DNA of 64,000 bases from Microbacterium sp. SLBN-154 (GTDB lineage: Bacteria; Actinomycetota; Actinomycetes; Actinomycetales; Microbacteriaceae). This document shows positions 45,226 to 53,860 of the stretch, in pieces; within the stretch, counting starts at the first letter, position 1, and each line of letters starts with the position of its first letter. The translations under genes were made by a program, and so were the position numbers. The notes beneath the pieces were generated by a model. The model did no database searches and was not told where the DNA came from. It saw only the letters and a program-made list of their open reading frames with translations. Location: the NCBI RefSeq assembly GCF_006715565.1, contig NZ_VFNL01000001.1, positions 1,302,001 through 1,366,000 on the forward strand, given 5' to 3'.

Positions 45226-45340
45226 CCTGTCGCAAACGGCCGTGCGTGGCCGCGCTTCGTGACAGGTGAGTGGGCGAGCGCGCGGGGGTGCCCCGTTCGG
45301 CTGTCGCAAGCGGCCCGTGTGGCCGCGCTTCGTGACAGGC
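45226..45340. repeat. Two 41-bp foldback elements (CCTGTCGC family)
   Basis: At 45226-45266 and 45300-45340, each starts with CTGTCGCAA and ends TTCGTGACAGG or a close form, with GGCCGCGCTTCGTGACAGG common to both. The arms CCTGTC/GACAGG are perfect in copy 1. The same pattern in the opposite orientation recurs at 53680-53810, on the other side of the cassette. Confidence 0.8.
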
Positions 45341-45430
45341 GAGCGGGCAGCGCGCGGGGGTCCCGGCACGGCCGGTGCGGCATGCCGTAGCGCGAGGTCG
45401 CGCGGTGTGCTCCTCAAACGGGGGTGGTTA

Positions 45431-45574
45431 CCCCGCTTCCCCCGTCACGTTCGGCCCTGGCAGCTCGCGTTTCGGGGCAGATGTCGTCGGGGGAGCATGG
45501 GGCACCCCGCTTCCCCCGTCACGTTCGGTCCTGGCAGTTCGCGTTTCGGGGCAGATGTGGCCGGGGGAGCGGAT
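45431..45574. repeat. Two 70-bp direct repeats
   Basis: A unit starting CCCCGCTTCCCCCGTCACGT and ending CGGGGGAGC occurs at 45431 and 45505, a step of 74 bp, with only a few differences. Its ends GCTTCCCCCG and CGGGGGAGC are complementary apart from one bulged T. Together with the 41-bp elements and the two short direct repeats of the lipoprotein promoter it fills the 555-bp gap after the polymerase gene. Confidence 0.85.
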
Positions 45575-45586
45575 GTCGCGCGGAAC

Positions 45587-45604
45587 ATTGCACGAAGATT
45601 GCGC
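45587..45604 (+). promoter_or_regulatory. Heptamer direct repeat, 11-bp period (SARP-type operator), site 1
   Basis: ATTGCAC (45587-45593), spacer GAAG, ATTGCGC (45598-45604). The second heptamer starts 44 bp before the -10 box TAGCGT at 45642. Identical architecture is seen at 46325-46342. Confidence 0.6.
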
Positions 45605-45641
45605 GGCGCACGGCGCGCCGAAAACCGCGCAACGGTCCTCA

Positions 45642-45647
45642 TAGCGT
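45642..45647 (+). promoter_or_regulatory. -10 box of the first lipoprotein gene
   Basis: TAGCGT followed by CGGCG, matching TAGCTT-CGGCG at 46380; the matched context marks it as the core promoter of the lipoprotein gene, with a leader of about 40 nt. Confidence 0.5.
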
Positions 45648-45694
45648 CGGCGCGTGCCGGATGACCCGGCACCACGAACCGAGGGGGACCACCC

Positions 45695-46300
45695 ATGCAC
45701 ACCGCACCCGCACCCGCATCCGCCCACGCGCCGGAAGCGTCGACTCCGCTCCAGCGACGATTCGCGGCCGCCGCCGCAGCGGCGCTGCTCGCTGCCGCCA
45801 CTCTCACCGGCTGCACCTTCACACTCGGGGCCTCCGGCGCCGAACCCGGCGCCACCGAGCCGGCCGCGGCCACGACGACCGACCCCGACCCCGACCCCGA
45901 CGCCACCGCCCCCGACGTCACCGACCCCGGCGGCACCCGCCCGGCGGGCGGCGACGCGGGATTCGTCGAGACCGAGGCCGGTGCGATCGCGCTCTTCCAA
46001 GACCGCTGGTACGACAACTTCTGCTCCAGCGTCAACATCGCGATGGGCGACGAGAACTGCGTCGGCATCGCGATCGAGGCCCTCGAGATGATCGACGGGG
46101 CGGCCGACCGCGCCATCGCTGCCGGTGCCGACGATGAGCTCGTCACCGCGGCGACCGCGGCAGAAGACGCCGCCGCCGCGTTCCGCGCCGCCGAGTGCGA
46201 CATCTCCACCTCGGACACCTGCGTCGGCCCGACCGACGACTTCACCGACGCGGTGCGCGCGTACGGCGACGAACTCACCGAAAGGCTGGCCGCGCAATGA
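45695..46300 (+). CDS. Lipoprotein of unknown function
   Basis: A 201-residue exported protein. The N-terminal 25 residues are polar, then the hydrophobic stretch RRFAAAAAAALLAAA ends in the lipobox ATLTGC. Next comes a flexible Thr/Pro/Asp-rich linker (TTTDPDPDPDATAPDV), and then a helical domain with four cysteines (NFCSSVN, DENCVGIA, AECDISTSDTC) that can form two disulfides. GAGGGGG lies 8 bases before the ATG. I do not recognise the family. It is followed by a lipoprotein protease sharing the same promoter elements, so the two probably act together at the cell surface. Confidence 0.75.
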   Translation: MHTAPAPASAHAPEASTPLQRRFAAAAAAALLAAATLTGCTFTLGASGAEPGATEPAAATTTDPDPDPDATAPDVTDPGGTRPAGGDAGFVETEAGAIALFQDRWYDNFCSSVNIAMGDENCVGIAIEALEMIDGAADRAIAAGADDELVTAATAAEDAAAAFRAAECDISTSDTCVGPTDDFTDAVRAYGDELTERLAAQ

Positions 46301-46324
46301 ATGCCGCACGCCCTGCAACGTCGG

Positions 46325-46342
46325 ATTGCACGAACATTGCAC
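46325..46342 (+). promoter_or_regulatory. Heptamer direct repeat, 11-bp period (SARP-type operator), site 2
   Basis: ATTGCAC (46325-46331), spacer GAAC, ATTGCAC (46336-46342). The second copy starts 44 bp before TAGCTT (46380), the same distance as in site 1. Confidence 0.65.
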
Positions 46343-46379
46343 GGACGAAACGGCTCGCTCCGGCATCCGATTCCGTCCG

Positions 46380-46385
46380 TAGCTT
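46380..46385 (+). promoter_or_regulatory. -10 box of the protease gene
   Basis: TAGCTT is followed by seven bases and then the ATG at 46393, so the mRNA is probably leaderless. Confidence 0.55.
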
Positions 46386-46392
46386 CGGCGAC

Positions 46393-47979
46393 ATGAACAC
46401 CACCGCACCCACTCGTCGCACTCGATCACGGCTTCTGCCGGCCGGTGCGGCCATGCTCACGACGTCTGCTCTCGCCCTCACCGGCTGCATGAGCTTCGTC
46501 ACTCCCGAAGTCGCGGAGCCTGCGGGCGTCGGCTTCGACGACATCCAGACCGCCACCATCCAGATCGAGGCCGTCGGCACCTTCGTCTCGCCCGAGATGG
46601 GCGGCTATGAAGCCGCCGGTCGCGGCTCGGGCTTCCTCATCAGCGAAAACGGCCTCGCCGTGACCAACAACCACGTGGTCGTGGGGGCCGGCACACTCAA
46701 GGTCTGGCGCGGCGGCGACACGAGCGAGACGCTCAACGCCAAGGTGCTCGGCTCGTCGGAGTGTCTCGACCTCGCGGTCATCCAGCTGCAGGAAGACGAG
46801 TACCCGCACTTCACCTGGCGTGAGGGCGAGATTACGACCGCGACCGACGTCTACGCCGCCGGCTTCCCGCTCGGCGACCCCGAGTTCACCATGACCCGCG
46901 GCATCGTGTCGAAGGCCGACACCGCCGTCGACACCCCCTGGGCCTCGCTCGACCACGTGATCGAGCACGACGCCCGCATCCGCGGCGGCAACTCCGGCGG
47001 GCCGCTCATCGACAGCGAAGGGCGCCTGGTCGGCGTGAACTACGCCGGCAACGATCAGTACGACCAGAACCTCGCGATCCACCGCGACGAGGTGCAGGAG
47101 GTCATCGAGCAGCTGAGCAAGGGCGAGAGCGTGCTGAGCCTCGGCATCAACGGCACCGCCCTCATGACCGAGGAGGGGGAGGGGCTCGGCATCTGGGTCA
47201 ACTCCGTCGCCTCGGGGTCGGCCGCCGACAGCGCCGGGGTCGCCCCCGGCGACCTCCTCACCAAGATGGAGGGCGTCTCGGTCGGTGTCGACGGCACGAT
47301 GGCCGACTACTGCGACGTGCTGCGCACGCACGGTCACGACGCCACCCTGTCGGTGGAGCTGTACCGTCCCGCCGAGGGCGTGTACTACACCGGCCAGTTC
47401 AACGGCGAGCCCGTCGAGGCGGTCTCGGTGGCCACGCAGGCCGGCGCGAGCTCGGGCGGCGGGGGCACCGGTGGTTCGGGCGGATCGGGAGCCGTCTCGG
47501 CCGAGGAGTACGTCTCGATCGTGGATGACACGGGGAGCGTCACGGTCGATGTGCCGGCCGCGTGGGGCGACCTCGACACGTCGGTCTACACCGATCCGCG
47601 CGGCGGACAGTGGGCGCGCATCGATGCCAGCACCGATGTCGCGGCGTTCGCGTCGGGCTGGTCGGTGCCGGGTGTCTCGGTCGTCGCCGCTCCCGCGGAC
47701 ACAGCGACCATCCAGCCCGAGGAGTGGCTGGGCATGACCGCCGACTACCTGGAGCAGTCGGGGTGCTCGCAGGGCGCCATCGACGAGTACACCGACGACC
47801 TCCACACCGGGGTCTTCCAGTACTGGACCGGATGCGGCGAATCCGCGGCCGATTATCTGATGCTCGCCGCCTACTCCAACGACGGGCAGTACGTCATCGT
47901 GCTCGCGGTCACCGCTCTGAGCGAGAGCGATCTCTACGCGATCGACCACGCCCTGGGCAGCTTCGCCGCCGCCTTCTGA
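46393..47979 (+). CDS. Trypsin-like serine protease lipoprotein with PDZ domain
   Basis: A 528-residue exported lipoprotein (lipobox LALTGC near residue 32). The protease domain covers about 60-230: catalytic His in TNNHVVV near 96, Asp in CLDLAVIQL near 126, Ser in RGGNSGGPLI near 203. A PDZ domain follows (LGIWVNSVASGSAADSAGVAPGD near 275). After a Gly/Ser linker comes a C-terminal domain of about 150 residues (SIVDDTGSVTVDVPAAWGDL) with two cysteines, of no recognised family, that resembles tail domains of exported actinobacterial proteins. HtrA-like design suggests surface proteolysis or quality control. Promoter repeats are shared with the lipoprotein upstream; a strong terminator follows. 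Confidence 0.88.
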   Translation: MNTTAPTRRTRSRLLPAGAAMLTTSALALTGCMSFVTPEVAEPAGVGFDDIQTATIQIEAVGTFVSPEMGGYEAAGRGSGFLISENGLAVTNNHVVVGAGTLKVWRGGDTSETLNAKVLGSSECLDLAVIQLQEDEYPHFTWREGEITTATDVYAAGFPLGDPEFTMTRGIVSKADTAVDTPWASLDHVIEHDARIRGGNSGGPLIDSEGRLVGVNYAGNDQYDQNLAIHRDEVQEVIEQLSKGESVLSLGINGTALMTEEGEGLGIWVNSVASGSAADSAGVAPGDLLTKMEGVSVGVDGTMADYCDVLRTHGHDATLSVELYRPAEGVYYTGQFNGEPVEAVSVATQAGASSGGGGTGGSGGSGAVSAEEYVSIVDDTGSVTVDVPAAWGDLDTSVYTDPRGGQWARIDASTDVAAFASGWSVPGVSVVAAPADTATIQPEEWLGMTADYLEQSGCSQGAIDEYTDDLHTGVFQYWTGCGESAADYLMLAAYSNDGQYVIVLAVTALSESDLYAIDHALGSFAAAF

Positions 47980-47983
47980 AACC

Positions 47984-48015
47984 GTGGGGCCCCGACCACC
48001 GGGTCGGGGCCCCAC
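47984..48015 (+). terminator. Strong hairpin terminator after the protease gene
   Basis: GTGGGGCCCCGACC (47984-47997) and GGTCGGGGCCCCAC (48002-48015) are perfect 14-bp complements with a 4-base loop, five bases after the stop. There is no long U tract, as usual for this group. Confidence 0.75.
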
Positions 48016-48026
48016 CTCACGACAGG

Positions 48027-48033
48027 ATTGCAC
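48027..48033 (+). promoter_or_regulatory. Single ATTGCAC heptamer before the regulator genes
   Basis: One copy of the promoter heptamer lies 12 bp after the terminator and 92 bp before the GTG of the first regulator. A second copy at 11-bp spacing is not evident, so this may be a half-site or chance. Confidence 0.3.
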
Positions 48034-48118
48034 CACAATGGCATCGGAATCATCACTGACGGCCCCCGCTCCGGTCACCGGTGCGGGGACGACGCGCTTC
48101 GCCGAGGGGGGACTGAGC

Positions 48119-50914
48119 GTGACGGTGGACGTGCGCCTGCTGGGCCTGGTCGAGGTGCGCGTCGACGACGACGTCGTCGCGCTGCGGGGCGACATCCCCA
48201 AAGCCCTCGTCGCGCGGCTGGCCCTCAGCGCGGGTGAGATCGTTCCGGCGGAGGAGCTGATCGCGGACGTCTGGCCGCAGCCTCCCGCGAACGTCCTCTC
48301 GACCCTGCGGGCCCACCTCTCGCGACTGCGGACCGCCGGCCTCGGTGCGCACCTCGTCGGGGCGCGCGGGGGCTACTCCCTCGATGTGCCCGCCGACCGG
48401 GTCGACCTTCTGCGGGTGCGCGCCGAGCTCGCCGCAGCCACCCGTCTCCCGGCGTCCGAGGAGCGCCTGGCCGCCCTCGGTGAGATCGCCGCGCGCGCGG
48501 CGCGCGACCCTCTCCCGGGGCTCGACGCCATCCCGTTCGTCGCCGCCGTGCGTGCCCGTCATCTCGCCGATCGGCGCGTGCTCGAAGAAGACCTCGGCGA
48601 GCAGGCCCTCGACCTCGGCGACACCGCCCTCGCGACCTCGGTGCTCGCCGGGACGGCACAGCGACACCCGTTCGACGAGCGGCCGGTCCGCCTGCTGGCC
48701 ACCGCACTCGCGCGCTCCGCGCGCATCCCCGACGCCCTCACCGCCATCGACGCGTTCACCACACGCTTGCGCGACGAGCGGGGCATGGATCCGTCGGCCC
48801 GGCTGCAGTCGCTTCGCGCATCGATCGTGCGGGTGGATCCGGAGGTCGTCACGCACCGCGCCGGTGCGGCCGTGCGGCGGGTGGGCGTCGGCATCCCGCT
48901 CACCCGCTTCGTCGGGCGCGCCGACGATCTCGCACGCCTCCGCGAGCGCCGTCGCGACCGCCGCCTCATCACGATCGTCGGCCCTGCCGGGGTCGGGAAG
49001 ACCCGCACCGCCGTCGAACTCGCCCGTGAGGCCACGACCGCCCTCGACGACGAGCAGTACATGGTCGATCTCGCCGACTTCCGTCAGCCCGACGAGGTGG
49101 TCGCGGCGATCGCGGCGGTCGTGCGGGCGCGAGAGCTGACGATGGATGCCATCGTCCGACGTCTCCGCTCCGGCCGCATCCTGCTGCTCCTCGACAACGC
49201 CGACCACGTGCTCGGCGCGCTCGCCGTCGCGGTCGACCGGCTGCTGCAGGGCACCGAAGGCGTGCGCATCGTGGTGACCAGCCGCGAGCCGCTGCGTCTG
49301 TCGGGCGAGGAGGTCGTGGTGCTCCGCCCTCTCGTCGGCGACGCCCACGCCGACGCCTGGCGGCTCTTCGCCGAACGCGCCGCCGACGCGCGCGGCGGTT
49401 ACGGTTTCGACGACGGCGAGCTCGACGACGCGCGCGCCCTGTGCGCGGAACTCGAGGGCATCCCCCTCGCGCTCGAACTCGCTGCCGCGCGGCTCGATGT
49501 GCTCGACGCCGCGCAGGTACGCGAGGGGATCGGCGCGCACGCCTCGCCCCGAGGGCGACACGACAGCGTCCGCACCGCGATCGACTGGACGTTCGGGCAG
49601 CTGAGCGAGCCGCAGCGCGAACTGCTGCAGGAGACCTCGAGATTCGCCGGTGCCTTCACCGTCGGGGCCGTCTCCGGAGCATCCGGCCGGCCCTGGGCCG
49701 ACACCGTCACCCTCCTCGATGAGCTCGTCGGCAAGTCTCTCCTCGCCGTCGAGCGCGGCAGCACCGGTCGCCGTCGATTCCGCATGCTGGAGTCGACCCG
49801 CGAGTACCTCACCGAGCGTGAGGACCCGGCGCGGGCGGCGATGTGGCGGCTGCGGTACCGGTGGTGGTTCGCCGACCTCACGACCACGCTCGGCCCGACG
49901 CTGCGCACGTTCGAGGCCCGCGACAGCATGGCCGTGCTCGACGACTTCCGCGCCGACCTCACCGAGGCCTTCGAGACGGCGGTGCTGGCCGGCGATCGCG
50001 ACGCGGCCGTGCGGCTGGCGGCAGGACAGGCGCAGTACTGGTTCCTCCGCGGCCTGATGGTCGAGGGCCGCAGCCGTCTGGAGCGGGCCCTCGAGCTGCC
50101 GGGCGATGCCACCACCCTCGACGGAATCGCGTGGCTGGAGCTGGCGAACCTCGCCTACCAGACCGGCGACGCCGCGGCCGGCTTCGGCGCCGTCGCGCGG
50201 GCGCGGGCCGAGGGCGAACGGCTCGCCGATCCGTCGGTGACCGCGGTGGCGCTCGCACGCGAGGCATACGGCCGGGCGATCTTCGGGCAGGCCGACGTGG
50301 GGGAGACCCTCCTCGCGCAGGCGCAGCACCTCACCGGCGAAGCTCAGGCCTGGGCGCGGGCCGAGGTGCACATGTCCGAGGGTCAGATCAGGCGGGCGCA
50401 GGGGAGGACGGATGACGCGCTGCACGCGCTCCGCTCCTCGTACCGGATCGCGGCGTCGATCGGCTACACGTGGATGATCACGACCTCGAAGTACGTCACG
50501 GCGAAGACCCTCGTCGACGCGCGCCGACCGAAGGAGGCCATCGACGTCGCGGTGGGGGCGGTGGAGGAGGCACGCGCGAATGAGGACGCCGCCGGCGCCC
50601 TGGCGGTGGTGTTCGTCATCGCGGGGGCGTGCGCCTTCGTCGAGCGGCACGAGATCGGGGCGCGGCTGCTCGGCGCCGTCGAGGAGATCGGGCGGCAGTA
50701 CGACTACAGCACCGCCGCCGTCGAGGGAGAGGATGCCGCGCGTCTGCGCGCATCGCTCAGCGTCGGGATGACTCCGGCCGAGTTCGCGCATCAGTACGAG
50801 CAGGGCCGGCGATGCGGTTGGCCCGACGTGCGCGAGATGCTCGCACGCCTGCCGCGTCGGGAGTTCTCGATGGCTGCGGACCCGTCACCCGCCGACGCGG
50901 ACGCGTCGCCGTGA
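48119..50914 (+). CDS. AfsR-like regulator (BTAD/SARP HTH, STAND ATPase, TPR), first
   Basis: A 931-residue multidomain regulator. The N-terminal OmpR-like DNA-binding domain reads VDVRLLGLVEVRVDDDVVAL, then LIADVWPQPPANVLSTLRAHLSRLR. The BTAD helical domain follows to about residue 230. A STAND-type NB-ARC ATPase has Walker A GPAGVGKTRT near 301, Walker B ILLLLDNADHVL near 355 and a GLPL-like GIPLALELAAARLDVL near 455. A TPR-like helical sensor covers 600-900. GTG 48119 after GAGGGGG fits the domain start; ATG 48038 would add 27 disordered residues. Such proteins are activators of secondary-metabolism or secretion genes. Likely targets are the two heptamer promoters upstream. Confidence 0.87.
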   Translation: MTVDVRLLGLVEVRVDDDVVALRGDIPKALVARLALSAGEIVPAEELIADVWPQPPANVLSTLRAHLSRLRTAGLGAHLVGARGGYSLDVPADRVDLLRVRAELAAATRLPASEERLAALGEIAARAARDPLPGLDAIPFVAAVRARHLADRRVLEEDLGEQALDLGDTALATSVLAGTAQRHPFDERPVRLLATALARSARIPDALTAIDAFTTRLRDERGMDPSARLQSLRASIVRVDPEVVTHRAGAAVRRVGVGIPLTRFVGRADDLARLRERRRDRRLITIVGPAGVGKTRTAVELAREATTALDDEQYMVDLADFRQPDEVVAAIAAVVRARELTMDAIVRRLRSGRILLLLDNADHVLGALAVAVDRLLQGTEGVRIVVTSREPLRLSGEEVVVLRPLVGDAHADAWRLFAERAADARGGYGFDDGELDDARALCAELEGIPLALELAAARLDVLDAAQVREGIGAHASPRGRHDSVRTAIDWTFGQLSEPQRELLQETSRFAGAFTVGAVSGASGRPWADTVTLLDELVGKSLLAVERGSTGRRRFRMLESTREYLTEREDPARAAMWRLRYRWWFADLTTTLGPTLRTFEARDSMAVLDDFRADLTEAFETAVLAGDRDAAVRLAAGQAQYWFLRGLMVEGRSRLERALELPGDATTLDGIAWLELANLAYQTGDAAAGFGAVARARAEGERLADPSVTAVALAREAYGRAIFGQADVGETLLAQAQHLTGEAQAWARAEVHMSEGQIRRAQGRTDDALHALRSSYRIAASIGYTWMITTSKYVTAKTLVDARRPKEAIDVAVGAVEEARANEDAAGALAVVFVIAGACAFVERHEIGARLLGAVEEIGRQYDYSTAAVEGEDAARLRASLSVGMTPAEFAHQYEQGRRCGWPDVREMLARLPRREFSMAADPSPADADASP

Positions 50915-53670
50915 CCGCCGTGCGGATCCACCTGTTCGGAGGGCTTCGGGTGACCGGGGAGGGGGCGCCGCCGCCGGTGCGCGGCGCGATCCCCGAGGCC
51001 ATCCTCTGTCGCCTCGCCCTCGACCCCGAGCGGTTGTTCACGACCGACGAGCTCGTCGAGGCGCTCTGGCCCGCGGCATCCGACAGCGTCGTCTCGAGCC
51101 TGCGCGCCCATCTGTCCCGCCTGCGGACGCGAGGATGGGGCGAGCTGCTGCCGGGCGGGCGCGGGGGATACCGCCTGGCGGTATCCCCCGAGGCGGTCGA
51201 CGTGATCCGGTATCGGCGGTTGCTCGAGGCCGACGGCACCCGGACGGACGACCCCTCGGCGCGCGCGGCGGTCCTCGCCGAGGCCGAGGCGTTGTGGACC
51301 GGGACGCCGCTCGCGCGGGTGACGGAGTTCCCGTTCGCGCCGCCGGTGATCGCCGAGCTCGGGATGCTGCGGCGCGCCGCTGCTGCCGAGCGCGCCGATC
51401 TGGAGACGGCCGCTTCGCGGCCGGCCGCGGCCCTCGCCGCCCTCGCGCCCTGGGCGGACGACCTCGAGGACGACGAGGTGGGGGTGCGGCTCGCCGGGGC
51501 CCTCGCCGAGGCGGGGCGCACCGCCGACGCGCTCGCCGAAGTGGACCGCCGCGTCGCGCATCGGCGCCGTGCCGGAGGGACAGTGCCGGAGGCATGGGCG
51601 CGACTGCGCGATCGCATCGCCCGTGGGGAGGACGGGCGCGCGGGCGTCGCCGGTGCGGGCGGTGGCGCTTCGGGCGGATCCGCGCGGCCGCGCGATCTGA
51701 TCGGGCGCGCGGTCGAACTCGACCGCATCGCCGACGCGCGGGCGCAGTCGCGGCTCGTGACCCTGACCGGGCCGGCCGGAGTCGGCAAGACCCGCCTCGC
51801 CGCCGAGGTCGCCCGCCGCGGCGCGGGCACCGACGACGACGCGCAGTGGTTCGTCGATCTCACCGTCATCCGCTCTCCCGACCGCCTGATCGGGGCGGTC
51901 GCCGAGACCCTCGGCTGTGCGAGTGAGATCGACGGGATCGCGGCGGCGCTCGGCGGTCGGCGGACCCTCGTCGTGTTCGACAACGCCGAGCATGTCCTCG
52001 GTGCGACGGCCGCGCTCGCTGCCGCGCTCCTCGAACGCTGCGCGGGGCTCGGCGTGCTCGTGACGAGCCGCGAAGCGATGCGGATGGCGGGGGAGCGTGT
52101 CGTGACCGTCGAGCCGCTCCTGGGCGGAGCGTTGGACGACGCGGTCGAACTCTTCCTCCAGCGCGCGGGTGAGAGCAGCGGGATGACGGGATGGACCGCC
52201 GAGGACCGCGATGCCGTGCGACGCCTGTGCGTCGCGCTCGACGGGCTTCCGCTGGCGATCGAGCTCGCCGCCGCGCGACTCGACGTGCTGAGCCTCGACG
52301 AAGTCGCCGGGTCGTTGGAGGCCCTCGGGCCGCAGGGAAGCGGCGCGGGCCGGCACGATTCGCTCGACGCCGCGATCGACTGGAGCGTCGGCATGATCTC
52401 CGACGACGAACGACGCACGCTCGGTCAGCTGGCGCGCTTCTCGGGGCCGTTCGGCCTCGATGCCGTGGCCGGCATATGCCGGGTCGAAGGGGCCGATCCC
52501 CGCGAGTCCACCATCGCACTCGTCCGTCGCTCGCTCGTCGTCCCCGCCGGCTCGGGCGGAGGGGAGCGCCGGTTCCGGCTGCTCGACACGGTCAGACGCT
52601 ACGCCCGGTCGCACCTGCAGACCGAGACTGACATCGAGTGGGACGCGCGGCACGGGCGCTGGATGGCCGACTACGCCGGCCGGACGGCGCCGCTCCTGCG
52701 CTCCGCGTCGGCGCCGAAGGCGCGAGCCTCGCTGCGTGGCTACGCGGCTGATCTGCAGGATGCCACGGCCCGTGCCATCCGCTCGGGGGACCGCGCCCTG
52801 GCGGTCGAGCTCGTCGGGTCGCTGGCGTGGTTCTGGTACGAGCGCGGGCAGGCGGACGAGGCACTGAACCTCATCGATCAGGCGCTCGCCGCGCCCGGAC
52901 CACGCCTCCCCGGACCCGAGGCGCGCGCGCTGTATGCCGCGACCTTCATGCAGGCGGTGGGCGGAGACCCCCTGGGGACCGTGCACGCGCTCCGACGCTT
53001 CGCCGAGGCCGCCGACGCCGCCGCCGACCCGCCGCACGCGATGATCGCGCACACCCTGCTCGGCTCGCTCGCCGCCGTGGAGGGCAACATCGAGACGCGG
53101 GAGGCCGAGCTCGCGATCGCCGAGCGATGGCGCGCCGAGGTCGGAGAAAGCGACCGATGGGCGATCGCTGATCACCTCTACATCCGGGGTGATGCGCTGC
53201 GGATCGCCGGCCACCCGGCGCAGGCGCTCGACAGCCTCGAGGAGGGCTACCGCCTGGCCACCGAGATCGGTCACACGTGGACGCTCGCAGCGTCGTGCTA
53301 CATCACCGGCAAGGTGCTGACCGAGGTCGGACGGCCGCGTGATGCGGTGGGGATCCTCCGCACCGGCGCCGCCCACTCCCTCGCCCGTGAAGACCGGATC
53401 AGCGCGCTCGCCGCAGTCAACGCGATCGCGGTCGCGCTGGGGGAGCTCGGGCAGTTCGACGATGCCGGCGAACTCTTCGGCCTGGTCGACGCGCTCGGAC
53501 CGCGCTTCGGGTTCCACCCCGTGGCGTCGGACGGATCGTACGCCGAGCCGTTCCGCGCGCGGACCGCCGCTGCGCTCGGCAGCGCGTGGGATGCGGTGCG
53601 CGCCCGCGGCGCCGCGCGCGACGTCGCCTGGGCGCTCGAACGCGCAGCGGCGGTCGCCGCTCGACCCTGA
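50911..53670 (+). CDS. AfsR-like regulator (BTAD/SARP HTH, STAND ATPase, TPR), second
   Basis: A 919-residue paralogue of the preceding protein, coupled by a GTGA overlap at 50911. The HTH begins VRIHLFGGLRVTGEGAPPP; the ATPase has Walker A GPAGVGKTRL near residue 291, Walker B TLVVFDNAEHVLG near 353 and GLPLAIELAAARLDVL near 445; the last 320 residues are TPR-like. The winged-helix recognition region is clear (FTTDELVEALWPAASDSVVSSLRAHLSRL). Two AfsR-like proteins in tandem suggest heteromer formation or a relay. No other secondary-metabolite genes are in the window. Confidence 0.87.
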   Translation: MTAVRIHLFGGLRVTGEGAPPPVRGAIPEAILCRLALDPERLFTTDELVEALWPAASDSVVSSLRAHLSRLRTRGWGELLPGGRGGYRLAVSPEAVDVIRYRRLLEADGTRTDDPSARAAVLAEAEALWTGTPLARVTEFPFAPPVIAELGMLRRAAAAERADLETAASRPAAALAALAPWADDLEDDEVGVRLAGALAEAGRTADALAEVDRRVAHRRRAGGTVPEAWARLRDRIARGEDGRAGVAGAGGGASGGSARPRDLIGRAVELDRIADARAQSRLVTLTGPAGVGKTRLAAEVARRGAGTDDDAQWFVDLTVIRSPDRLIGAVAETLGCASEIDGIAAALGGRRTLVVFDNAEHVLGATAALAAALLERCAGLGVLVTSREAMRMAGERVVTVEPLLGGALDDAVELFLQRAGESSGMTGWTAEDRDAVRRLCVALDGLPLAIELAAARLDVLSLDEVAGSLEALGPQGSGAGRHDSLDAAIDWSVGMISDDERRTLGQLARFSGPFGLDAVAGICRVEGADPRESTIALVRRSLVVPAGSGGGERRFRLLDTVRRYARSHLQTETDIEWDARHGRWMADYAGRTAPLLRSASAPKARASLRGYAADLQDATARAIRSGDRALAVELVGSLAWFWYERGQADEALNLIDQALAAPGPRLPGPEARALYAATFMQAVGGDPLGTVHALRRFAEAADAAADPPHAMIAHTLLGSLAAVEGNIETREAELAIAERWRAEVGESDRWAIADHLYIRGDALRIAGHPAQALDSLEEGYRLATEIGHTWTLAASCYITGKVLTEVGRPRDAVGILRTGAAHSLAREDRISALAAVNAIAVALGELGQFDDAGELFGLVDALGPRFGFHPVASDGSYAEPFRARTAAALGSAWDAVRARGAARDVAWALERAAAVAARP

Positions 53671-53679
53671 CCGGCCTCA

Positions 53680-53810
53680 CCTGTCACGAAGTGTCGCTGC
53701 GGGGCGCGTTTTGCGACCAGCGTGCCCGCGGCGCGCCCGATGGTCGGGCGCTGCGGACGTTCACCCGTCATGACGTGCTGTCGCGCGGCGCACGTTGCGA
53801 CCAGCGTGCC
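53680..53810. repeat. Two foldback elements, opposite orientation to those at 45226
   Basis: Copies at 53680-53726 and 53764-53810 begin CCTGTCACGAAG or CCCGTCATGACG and end TTGCGACCAGCGTGCC. The beginning is the reverse complement of the end of the elements at 45226-45340 (CTTCGTGACAGG), so the cassette between is flanked by inverted copies of one family. The gap between the regulator and the ligase gene contains nothing else but a -10 box. Confidence 0.75.
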
Positions 53811-53848
53811 TGGGGCACGGCGGGATGGCGCGACACCGGCGCGCACGC

Positions 53849-53854
53849 GAGACT
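53849..53854 (+). promoter_or_regulatory. Candidate -10 box, leaderless start of ligase gene
   Basis: GAGACT is followed by six bases and the ATG at 53861; it is a weak match but has the same spacing as other starts in the window. Confidence 0.4.
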
Positions 53855-53860
53855 GAGGCG

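Noticed and set aside
45654..46091. Alternative frame starting at GTG 45654, six bases after the -10 box
   Set aside because: Product is a Pro/Thr/Arg-rich out-of-frame reading of the lipoprotein gene, which has a good ribosome site and signal peptide.
50629..50910. Longer N-terminus of the second AfsR-like protein
   Set aside because: It runs out of frame through the end of the first regulator; GTG 50911 with stop/start overlap begins exactly at the DNA-binding domain.
48053..53517. Two 900-codon minus-strand frames opposite the AfsR-like genes
   Set aside because: Same reason: shadows of long GC-rich genes whose own domains and motifs are clear.
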